Below, one piece after another: positions 34,358 to 44,300 of a DNA stretch of 64,000 bases. The stretch is from NCBI GenBank assembly GCA_022560025.1, contig JAFISE010000001.1:1-64000 (forward strand), written 5' to 3'. The stretch comes from Stagonosporopsis chrysanthemi (Eukaryota > Ascomycota > Dothideomycetes > Pleosporales > Didymellaceae). The stretch's first letter is position 1. Each line of letters opens with the position of its first letter. The notes under the pieces are model-generated. The model did not search any database and was not told the origin of the DNA. It was given only the letters and a program-made list of their open reading frames with translations. The position numbers were made by a program, and so were the translations under genes.

Positions 34358-36926
34358 CTAGAAAAAGAACGAGCCGACGAACATAGCCATAGCATACAAC
34401 GTCAGAAGCGTATACTGCATTTCATGCAACGTCCTTGACTTGGACCACTGCAACTCCTTCGCCCCCTTTGTCGGATACGCAACCCCTGTTTCAGGATCTC
34501 TATTCAGCAACTCCTCCCTATCGGGCATGTTCGGCGGCCAGATCGCGTACTGAATCGGCGCCCAGCTGGCATTGAGCGCAATGAGCCACAGCACCGGCGG
34601 CCAGCACGCGTGGGTCAGCATGTACAGCAGCGTCTGCTTGACGGAGCCGCGGTTGATTATGATGCCGCGGGCGGTAGACACCGTGACGGCGGCAATGCAG
34701 AAGAGAATGTACAGAACGTGCATATACACGCCTGAGCCGATAACGATGACGCGCAGGCGCTGCCAAAGGCCGGCACGCAGGGCAGGGTCGCGCTCGTTGA
34801 GTTCGGAGCGTTGAGAGCCCGAGGAGGAAAAGGCGGCGGTCTTGCCGCCGAGGAATTTTGGCAGCAAGAAGGAGCGTATGATGGTGATGGCGTGGTCTGG
34901 TTGTGTCAGTGCGAAGACCTTCGTAGATATAGGTTGTAATACTAACAAGGAGCCATCCAGATCATGGCACTTGCATCTCGTTGGCCGAGGCGGTAGCCAG
35001 CAGGAAGATTCATGATCCATTCGTTGAGTCTGTTCGCGATCAGTGCGATGAAGCACAATCTCACGAGCAGTTGGAGCTGATTGTGACCAGCATAGGCGAT
35101 CAGTGTGCCTCCCGAAACCAGCACGATTGGAACCGTGAGCAATGAAGCTGTCAAGAAAATGGTAAAGAGAGAGGAGATTGTGTAGACGAAGCCTGAGAGG
35201 CGTTGGAACAGAGACATGTGCTTGACAAGCGGTCCCCAAAGGCAGAAGTTTAGCTTAAGCGAAGTCTGAACAGTTCCGATTGTCTGAGCGAGAGGGAGCA
35301 GTTAGCAAGACTGGAAGGCTTCGTGTGCGAAGTGGTACTCACCCAGCGCGTGCGTTGCTTGATGTGCCCGCCAAATGAGTCAGGGACTGTCCCGAATTGC
35401 AGAGGCTCGTGCACATAGGCAGTCTTCCATCCAGCTCCTAGGAGCACACTGGAGCAGCAGACGTCTTCGGCCAGCGAACCTGTCGGGAAGCCACCGATAC
35501 CATCAATGGCAGTGCGGCGAATGACGTACCCGGAGCCAGTGCACCACTATTTGAGTCAGTCTGCTATATCGGTCAAACAGATGATCTCAACTTACAGCAA
35601 CGCCTGCCGCGTCTTTGACTGGCTCAGATATATGTACGAATGGATCCAGACTTTGCGTGAGGGGGTCGTTCTTGGGGAGGTTATAGAACAACTGGAGAGA
35701 TTAGTCTTGTGTTTCGTAAATTCAGAATCAAACTTACTTGTGGTGGGCAGGACAAAGCAAGTCGAGGCTCTATGACCAAATGCGCGACAACTGCTCGAAG
35801 CCACTCCGGCTCTGGAATCATATCGGCGTCAAGGGCAGCCATGTAGTCCGACGCGCCTCCTGGCAGCTTCGCCGTGTATTCTAATCCGTGGTTCAAATTC
35901 CCCGCTTTGAAATGGTGCGGAACGCCCTTGACCTTCTTCCTTGCGGTGTAATAGACGTTTGGATAGAGCGTCGACAACTCAGCAATAGCGCGTTCCAGCT
36001 CCACATCCGCGCCATCATCGAGCACAATGACACGGAAGTTCTCACTCGGCCAATCGACAACGGCCGTGGCCCGCACCGTGTCGACGATGATGGGCACATC
36101 TTCCTTGCAGCACGTGACAAACACATCCACCGTCGGCGTATGTTCCCCCACCACACGCAGCTTCTCCCTCGACCGTCCCTTGATCAAAAAGCACTGCCAA
36201 AACTGGTGGCAAAGCATCGGCACTATTCCTCTTCGTCAGCATACACATCCACCCATCCCCACACTCCGCAAAGACTTACACGCTACCCCCAACTCCACCG
36301 CAATAAACGTCCACGCCATGACGAAGATCTTGTTAGCCGACTCCTGCGCCGCAATCGTGAACTTGATCCGAAACGCAAGATACAGCCAGTAGCTCGACAC
36401 GGCCACGAACGCAACCACCGGCGTGCACCGATGGACGCGCCGCTTCCAAGTAGGCAGGTGCTCGATGTCATCTTTCTCGTCGACACGCTCGACCAAACAC
36501 AGCGGCTCCTCACTGAACCCGACATTTTTGTCTGGCTTGTCCTGGCTAAAACTCGACGCCTATACGCACACGTCAGCTCAGTCGTCACAGCACGCGGTAA
36601 ATATGGGGTCTGGACAGGCGGGGTCTTACGCTGGAGCTAGAAGATGAAGAAGACTGGCTGCTCGAGGAGCTTTGCAGTTCCTTTCGGGCGGGGAATGGGC
36701 TCGAGGCGCGGCTCTGGCTCAGCGGCGTGCCATACACGGTGGTCAGGCCGAATCTGGGGGCCAGATTACCGCAATGTCCACAGTTGCTTTTTGTGCTTGT
36801 GGTGGAGGAGGGGGCGCGCTGGTAGGCGGGACGCGGTGGCCGCGGGGTGGGGATCAAAGTGGCTTCGAGGTGGGGACCGTCTTGGTCGGGGATTACGCTT
36901 CTTCGTCTCATTTTACGTGGGGTCAC
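34358..36926 (-). CDS. Family-2 glycosyltransferase, membrane polysaccharide synthase type
   Basis: Seven exons (36926-36630, 36559-36280, 36222-35738, 35691-35596, 35546-35343, 35283-34947, 34896-34358) give 745 residues; all six introns are 46-70 nt with GT-AG ends. A Ser-rich cytosolic N-terminus is followed by two membrane spans (about 145-205). The GT2 catalytic core has VFVTCCKED, the metal-binding DAD at 324-326, a GSLAEDV block carrying the catalytic acidic pair, and QRTRW at 450-454 (the QxxRW product-binding motif). Several C-terminal spans form the expected translocation channel. This is the cellulose/hyaluronan/chitin-synthase-like architecture. Related fungal GT2 proteins make wall or surface polysaccharide and can matter for hyphal growth on surfaces. 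The exact product cannot be told from sequence. Confidence 0.87.
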
Positions 36927-39031
36927 TGGTATGCTGAGGTCTATAAAACTGTATGTATAGTCTGTCGTTGTGAGAGGGGATGGACTTGATTTGATCTGAT
37001 CTCTGGCGGTGGCAAAGGCCGCGATATATATGCCACTTCTGCAAACTTCTGTCCAAGCTCTAGAAGCTCATCACGATGGGCGGTGCTATCAACTTCGATC
37101 GGATTTCCCTCTCCCATCGCAGTCGACAGCATCTGGATTTCTGAAGTGCGGAAGTACCGGAGCAGCTCTCCGCTACAACTGGACTACCGTCGAGGTACCA
37201 AAGTAGCGGAGCGTCGTTGGTGTATTCCTACACCCGCAAAGTCTGGGCTGTGATTTGTAAAAGAAAAAAAACCCCGCATTCTTTATGCTCACACACAGGC
37301 GTATCCAAGCAGCCATGAATACCTACAGCAAGAGAATTACACATCACTCTCTCTCACCAAAGAGCAGAAGTACACGATATCCGCTGAACTCACATGGCCA
37401 CTATGCACGACCCAGAGAGCTCCCCCATCCCTCCCTCCCTCCCCTCTCGAACCCTTCCCTCACCACCACAAAACACAACACAACCCACAGCCCCCGAGCC
37501 CGGGCCAACCAAATCCCGAACTGTCCTCATCGCCGACTGCCTCAAAATCGAATCCATCTGGACCGCCGCGATAGTGGTCCGCTCCCGCAGCACCACTAAC
37601 CCAGTGCAGCCTTGCACTAAGCACAGCCAGCGCGCCCGATCGCGGGGGAAACCCACTGACGTCCGTATGGAGCAGTCTCAGACAGGCCTACATACACTAC
37701 AGTGTCGTACACCTGCCTACCCACGCGGGTGCCAAAACAAAACCCCCCGCACTTCAAACTGTAGCTTAAAGTCGAAGAACAAACACCAACAGAGTCGCCG
37801 TCTTTGCTGCCACGGCATTCAACAGCAGTGCTCTAGGAATTGTTTTGAAAAAGATGAAGTTGTAGAGGGAAAGTAGCTCTATGATATTCCATCCATTCAG
37901 GATCTCAGGTTTTGTTGTTGTTGTTGTTGTTGTTATTATAATGACCAGCAAAACGTACTGAACCCCCAAGTCGGGTACGCTAGGCTATGACTTGTCCTGA
38001 TTGGCTGACCTGTGCTTACAGCCAATCAGGAGCAGCCCTTGGAGTGGTGTATCAGCTTAGAGGGGGGGGGGGGGGGGGGTTAGTACGTTCTGCTGGTCAC
38101 CGATATGATAATCAATATCAGCAGCAATTGAGGTTGTATCGTTTGAGAGTGCGGGTTTCTTGGTCCACGCATCGATTCCAACTCCAGACAGAAACCCCCG
38201 TACAGACAGCTGTATATTTTTGGTGCACACGCAGTAGGCATGGTACCACAGAGCCGGGGCAATCGTCTGGGGGGGATTTAACGAGCACAGGGGACCGTAG
38301 GTAGGTGTGCAGCCTCCAACTCCCCCCGCCGCCTTCCCCCTTTCCCTTCGCTTCACTGATGCATCGCCTTCCCCTCCCAATCCTCAACTCCACTTCACTC
38401 CACTCAACCAACCAACCAATCAAGACCTCGCTCTGCATCGTTTTCCCGCTCGTCGACTGACTGACGATCCTGCATACCCTGCACACCATCCACATCCACG
38501 TCCCGCATCCGCATCCGCACAGCACTACACACCCACACATGCACGCATATGTAAGCTTTCCCACAGCCTAGCCTAACCCAGCCTACATACATACATACGC
38601 AACCCCCCCCCCCTCCTCCTCCTCCCTGTAGGTACAGTAAGTCGCACACTACACCACACTCTACTACACCACACCTCCCCCCCCTAACCCGCCTTAGTCA
38701 CTTAGGGGGTTGAGAGGGGGGATTGGCGGATAGGGGATTGTTTGCAGATCTGGGGATGTGGCGGGTGTGGTGTGGTATGGTGCTGATGCTGATGCTGATC
38801 AAGGGGGGCTGAGTAGACAAGAAGGGGTTTTTTTTTTACTACCAATGTCTTCTGGGTGTGAATGAGGAAGGGGTTGATTGTTGATGTGCCGTGGTTGGAA
38901 GATGGAGGTAGAGGTAGCACGGGATGTATCCCCACAGAAGGAGGTAAGGGGGCTTGACACAACACACACGATGGATAACTCCCCTCCAACCAGCATCCGC
39001 CGATGCACGCTCACCTCTCTCTCCCCCTCCC
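36927..39031. other. Long intergenic region upstream of the GT2 gene
   Basis: About 2.1 kb holding the presumed GT2 promoter and, at its far end, the 3' side of the transporter gene. It contains a TTG microsatellite (about 37913-37934), the MITE-like element, CT/CA-rich tracts (38310-38700), a (CATA)n run near 38585 and T/C homopolymers. Short frames here are low-complexity and not called. Confidence 0.6.
37942..38099. mobile_element. 158-nt MITE-like element with terminal inverted repeats
   Basis: The left end TGACCAGCAAAACGTACTGA followed by ACCCCC and the reverse complement of the right end (TGACCAGCAGAACGTACTAA then CCCCCC) match over about 25 nt. Inside is a second, perfect 13-nt inverted repeat: TCCTGATTGGCTG at 37995-38007 and its complement at 38019-38031. 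A 17-20 nt G run (from 38062) sits in the right arm. No coding capacity is present and the direct duplication at the ends is unclear. A partial relative lies at 33644-33735. The size, terminal repeats and lack of genes fit a non-autonomous DNA transposon. Confidence 0.7.
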
Positions 39032-40495
39032 TTAGTACGTAAACCGAAACCCCTGCGTCCCCTCCAACACCCTCTTCCCCTTGGCCTGGGCCCGATTCGC
39101 GCTGAAAAAATACAGGCTGAACACGCCCACCACCCCAATAATCAACACATGAATCCCGATACTAACCCACACCGCGGTCAAATACCTCGGACTCTCCTGC
39201 TGCCTGACGATGAAACTGCCCGCTATGCCCCCCGCGCCATTGCACGCCGTCACCGCCGCAGCAGTAAACACGCGCTTCCACTGCCCGACGACGTTGTTGG
39301 CCTGATACGCCGCCATGGCCGCCCAGTTGGCGACGTACGCGCCCGTCGCTAGATACGTGCCGACGAGGCGCACGGCGACGGAGCTGCTGAAGCCCAGCAT
39401 GGCGAAGCCCGCGATGAGGGTCGCGCAGTTGAAGGCGATGACGGGCGCGCGCAGCTGCCACTTATCGCCTGCCCAGGAGGAGAGCAGCGCGGGGAGCACG
39501 GCGTAGTAGTACGGCGGCGCAGAGAGCAGGATTGCGGCCCCTGTGGAGAAGCCCATGCCGCGCTGCAGGATGATGGGCAGGAAGTAGCTCATGCTTGTGG
39601 AGACGAGGTTCTGGAGGAAGTAGAGGGCGCAGAAGGCGTGGATCTTGGGGTCCGCGGCGTGGATGAGCACGCTGCGCCAGGTGAAGGGCGTGGCGGTGTG
39701 GTCGCCGCGGTCCAGCGCGATGCGCGAGCTGGCGATGCGCGATTCGGCCGCGCTTAGGAAGCGGAACGAGGTGTGTGCGCGCTCGGGGAAGTCGGGCATC
39801 CACCAGTAGGTTGCGACGCCGAGGGAGGCGGTGATGGCGCCTTGCACGATGAACATCCACTGCCAGCCCTTGAGGCCGTGGGAGCCGTTGAGCAGGCTGA
39901 GGCCGTAGTTGACGATGCTGCCTGTGGCGAGGACAGTGACCTCGCCGCTCTGCATGAGCGCGAAGCGCAGCTGTTGCTCTTTGCGCGTGTACCAGATGCT
40001 CAGCAGGTACGTCAGGCCCGGGTAGACGCCGGACATGGCGATGCCGAGGAGGATGCGCAGGGCGATCATCTGGCGCCAGGTGGTGACGAAAGCGGTGCAC
40101 AGGGTGATGATGCCGAAGCAGACGGTGATGAAGGAGAACCAGATGCGGGGGCCAAAGGTGCGCACGGCGATTGTCGAGGGCAGCTGGAAGGCGATGCTGG
40201 CGATGGTGAAGATGAAGATGGAGACGGAGTAGCGGTTGCCGACGTCGAGTTCGAGATCAGACAGCATGCTGGTCACGGACGCGGAGGAGATGACGCCGCT
40301 GTCGAGCAGGTTGAGACTGCAGAGTATGCCTGCGATGGAGCAGAGTCGCAGGTCGACTTTCAGTCTGATGCCGTTTCGCCATTTCTCTTCCAGTTCGTCT
40401 GGTGCGGAGAGGATCGAGACGTCGTCGCGCTGCTCTTCAGCCACCTCCCGGACCGACTCTTCCTCAGACGCTTGACCGGGTGCTCGTTTCGTCAT
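39032..40495 (-). CDS. Major facilitator superfamily transporter, anion:cation symporter type
   Basis: An intronless frame of 487 residues from the ATG of MTKRAPGQ; the frame is open 43 codons further, but that part looks non-coding. About 12 hydrophobic segments are visible in two groups of six around a central hydrophilic loop (about 235-285). Cues include LDSGVISSASVTSML in the first span region, RILLGIAMSGVYPGLTYLLSIWY in spans 4-5 and NWAAMAAYQANNVVGQWKR near span 11. These resemble the allantoate/nicotinate/pantothenate permease group of fungi, which import small organic acids with protons at the plasma membrane. The substrate is unknown. Confidence 0.82.
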   Translation of the reverse strand: MTKRAPGQASEEESVREVAEEQRDDVSILSAPDELEEKWRNGIRLKVDLRLCSIAGILCSLNLLDSGVISSASVTSMLSDLELDVGNRYSVSIFIFTIASIAFQLPSTIAVRTFGPRIWFSFITVCFGIITLCTAFVTTWRQMIALRILLGIAMSGVYPGLTYLLSIWYTRKEQQLRFALMQSGEVTVLATGSIVNYGLSLLNGSHGLKGWQWMFIVQGAITASLGVATYWWMPDFPERAHTSFRFLSAAESRIASSRIALDRGDHTATPFTWRSVLIHAADPKIHAFCALYFLQNLVSTSMSYFLPIILQRGMGFSTGAAILLSAPPYYYAVLPALLSSWAGDKWQLRAPVIAFNCATLIAGFAMLGFSSSVAVRLVGTYLATGAYVANWAAMAAYQANNVVGQWKRVFTAAAVTACNGAGGIAGSFIVRQQESPRYLTAVWVSIGIHVLIIGVVGVFSLYFFSANRAQAKGKRVLEGTQGFRFTY

Positions 40496-40984
40496 GTTGA
40501 GTAGTGTCCGTAATCGAGCAGAGAAGCAATTCCCTACAACAACCCGGTCGCTGTACCTTCGCAGCAGTGTCGTCAAGTGGCAAGATGCAAGTCGTCCACG
40601 TACTGTACGGTACTCCAAACGCAATCAACCCCGCACAACAAAATCCTTAAAACCCTCTCTTACCTCAAGTCGCACACAGCGCAGCCACAGCCGATCTATA
40701 TACGCAAAGAGCCATGGCAAAACGCACATGCATAGAAAGGAATGGAACACCGCTTATCTCAACACTGCTCAAGGGTGTAGCCGTGCCGCCCTGCATGTCC
40801 CGCACCTGCAGATCCGAAGCCGGTGCCGAGGCCTGCGCGAGCACCTCAGCATAGCGCCGAATTGGTCATCTCTTACGCAGCGGTTTTCGGCAAGGCTTAC
40901 AAACACGCAGTGTGAATTCCGCTGCATACGCGAGGAGAGCGCACTACAAGCGCACTTTGAGAACGTTGATGTGCTAGAGAGGGA

Positions 40985-41165
40985 AAAAGTTAAAAAGTTG
41001 GAGTCTATGTCTACTAATCTACCTCTTGCAAGCCACTTGTTAGCTAATAATCTATAGACTTTGATGTAGAAGTCTATATATCGCAAGTCTGCAATGTACA
41101 AGGTAAACTTGATAGTAAAGGGAAAGTAAAGAAGTAGCTATAGATTTAGTTGTGTAAAACCTTGC
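40985..41165. other. Short AT-rich island resembling RIP-affected DNA
   Basis: About 180 nt between the transporter and the F-box gene are rich in TAG/CTA/TAT words (for example TCTATGTCTACTAATCTACC and AAGTCTATATATCG), unlike their GC-rich neighbours. No element could be named. Confidence 0.45.
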
Positions 41166-41210
41166 AATTATGCGTTGATTTATGCCGTTGTAGATAAGAC
41201 ATGGCTTAAA

Positions 41211-41234
41211 CACACACACACACACACACACACA
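41211..41234. repeat. (CA)12 microsatellite
   Basis: A perfect dinucleotide run of 24 nt, upstream of the 3' end of the F-box gene. Confidence 0.95.
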
Positions 41235-41355
41235 GATACTTTATAGTAACTACTTGTATTGCCAACAGCGCTAAACGCTCACTTTGACAGTTGAGAAAGA
41301 TAAAATAAAAAACAAAAGTGCCCAAGTCTATCCATCCGTCCATCCATACAATCCC

Positions 41356-44300
41356 TCACTCCAGCACCCCCGGCGCCGGCGTCGCAACCTCGACCTTGAC
41401 CCCCGCCGCCGCCGCTGCAGCTCCAGTCCCCAGCTCGAGGAGAGTCTCGTCGGGCTCAGTTTCTCTCACCAGCGGCCGTCTATGCACCATCCTCCCGCCA
41501 TCCCTCTCCCTGTCCCTCTCCCTCTCGTCATAGTAGACGTACTCCTCGGGGCGGCTATTGTGTCGCGGGGGTGGTCTTTCATACACATACGGGTCGTGGT
41601 ACGGGTCGTAGCGCACGGGGCCCGGCTGGCGGGGATAGTCTGGTGCGTACGACGGGCGCGCGGCGGCGCGGTGGGGGTGGTAGTCGCTGCGCACGCGGAC
41701 GTACTCGTACTCGGGCTCTGGGTAGTACAGCGGGGGCGGGGCGCCGCGGCGGTCGTCGTAGGGGAGGTGGTGGTGGTAGCGGGGTGGGGAGAAGTGGTGC
41801 GCGCGGTCTTGGACGGAGACGTATTCTCGCGGGCCCGGACGGGACGAGGCGGCGTGGAAGGGGTCCGCGGGGGAGGCGTGGTCGATGCTGGGGTCGCGCG
41901 AGTAGGAGGGCTCGTAGGGGCGGTCGCGCTCCGTGGTGGGTTGCGGGGTTTCGGCTTCGTCGATGCGGCGCCGCTGCTCTTCGTACCTGCTGCGTTGGGA
42001 GCGCGTGATGCTTGGGGCGCGGCCAAAGGGCTCGTCGCGGGCAGCGACGCTCATGTAGCGGTAGTAGCGGGAAGGCATGCGCTGTTCCTGGGGACGGTCT
42101 CTGCGGCGTTGGGGGCCGGGTCGGCGCTGAGGACCGGCAAGGTCAGGCGTGTGACGGCGCTGACCGTTTGAAGGAGGAAGGTCGTATCCTGACTGGTTCG
42201 ACACAGTTGATGGAGCCTGTTGTGGAGGTGCAAGTGGCCGATGCTGGACCTCGGGCTCGCTTGGAGGCGGCGGATTCGTTAGGGGAGGCGAGTACCGGGA
42301 ACCATTGTCGCCTTCCAGAGCCGACTCCGGTTTTGAGTCGGGCCGTGGGGGTGGAGGCTGCTCGTCGCTGGTAGGAGGCTGCTCGGGAACGAACTCGTCG
42401 AGGAATCGATCAGCAGCTGACTGTCCGCGAGGTCCGCTGGCTTGTTGTGATCGAGGTTCGGCCGGGTACTGGAAATCCGCATGACTGTCGTCTTCGGCAT
42501 ATCTCACTTGCCGCACGTGAGAGCTGTACTGTCGATTGTGGCCTCCTTCGTGGACGCGCGCGTACATGACATCCTCGGTTGGCGGGCCGTAGAATCGCTC
42601 GGCCTCGCGAAATCCAGTACGACGCCCGGAGTATTCATCATAGACAGGGGCGGCGTGGTACATGATGGGACTGGGAGCATACTCTACGTACTCTCGCGGG
42701 CGCGCATAGCCATCGTCAATCTGCTCTTTGATCAGCTTACATCTTCCAGGACGGGCTGAATCGCTTACGTAGTATCTAGGTTCACCGTAGTAGCGCTCCG
42801 CACGCTGCTCAGGCGGGGGGCTATCGCGGTAGGACCGCTTCTTGGCCCCTAAGCTCGGAGCCTGGTTCGCGCGGTCGGTGGCGGTAGACGGCCGCTCCAA
42901 GTTGTACTCATCATCTGCTGCTTTCGATGGGCGTGGCGAGTGGGTGCGGGAAGCACGCAAGTTTGTACCAGACCGGTCTCGTGCAGCGCCTGGCGTACCA
43001 CTTGCACGGAGAGCATCTTTCATGGGTGCTGAAGAAGCGGGCGAGGTTATTTCATCCTCGTCGATCTTGCCGATTGTCGGCAGAGGATGCGGGAACAAGC
43101 TCGGAAAGGTGGTAGCAATCACAAGGAGCTTCTCATCATCCATGCCGGGAGCGTGGATCAGCCCGGATATGATGCGCTCACTGGGCAGTTCAATCATGTT
43201 CTCTTTCCAGTCCATAGAAGTGGGTGCTTGTCCATAACCAATACCAGAGTGGGCACCTCCCAGATGTTGGGCACGGAAGTGCTGGAACAGCGTCAAGACG
43301 GTGTACGTCCGCCTCTCCTCTGGCTTCTGGTAGTACGCGCCGGTCAGGTGGTGGGTAGACTGCAGTTGACAGGCTTTGCAAGACAGGCCTGGCGCGTTCT
43401 TGAGCGCCTTGGAGATCTCGTGGTTGGAAAGAGCACCAATGAAGTGGTTCAAGTTTGGCTCGTAGTTGAACTCGATGTGGAATCTGGAAATGACGCGATG
43501 CAGCAAAACATAGATCCGGAGGCTGTTTGGCATGTCCTTGATCCCAGAGGTCTGTTTCCACACGTCCTGGGCAAGTCCGATCATGGTACTTACTTCCTTG
43601 TCGAAAGAGGCTGTGCTATGGCCCGAATCTCCGTTGCCGTTTGGTACGGGGTCAGCGATGCCATGAGGGGGAGGGGGCATAACAGGGGGCGGCGCTACGC
43701 CCGTGTTGATCATAGCGGGGGAAGGCATGTACGATGGGTTACCTGGATGAGGGCCATAGCCGGGAGGGCCCATGGGAGGGTATGGTTGTCCTTCAGCTGG
43801 GTTACCATACATCTGGGAATAGTCGTACGGTGCCTGCGGCGGGGCGAAGGGGCCATTGTACCCGGCATACTGGTAAGGGCCCGGACTAGCCTGGGGCATG
43901 TGCGTTGGCAGAAGCGGAGTGGAGGTACCTGCTCGCGAGAAGCCCGCGTAGTACGCGCCGTAAGCTGTTGCGTTAGACGAGGTCTGGGGCGCGTTCTTGA
44001 CAGAATTGGGATCCGGGTGGAAAGGGGGCTCCTCTGGCCACTCAGCCTCTCTCCAGGCAACGACAATATTACCACTGCTAAAGGCGGTAGTATGCTTTGC
44101 TGCAAAATGCTGGATGACACCTTCGAAACCAAACGGCCTGGTCGCTTGGTCGCAGTCATTGCCATGACAGAAGAACAGCTCGCGGCGATGTAGTTCGGTC
44201 AAAGGCTTGACCTTGTTGTCATATACCCACTTCATGTTCTCCAGCACCAGGGGCAGTCTATGATCTGGGGGCCGGTGCTCCTGTGATGGCTGGACGGCTT

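Noticed and set aside
41466..42171. Long frames antisense to the F-box-like gene (up to 295 codons)
   Set aside because: They are Arg/Gly/Val- or Thr/Pro-biased mirror frames of the GC-rich repetitive coding strand, with no motifs.
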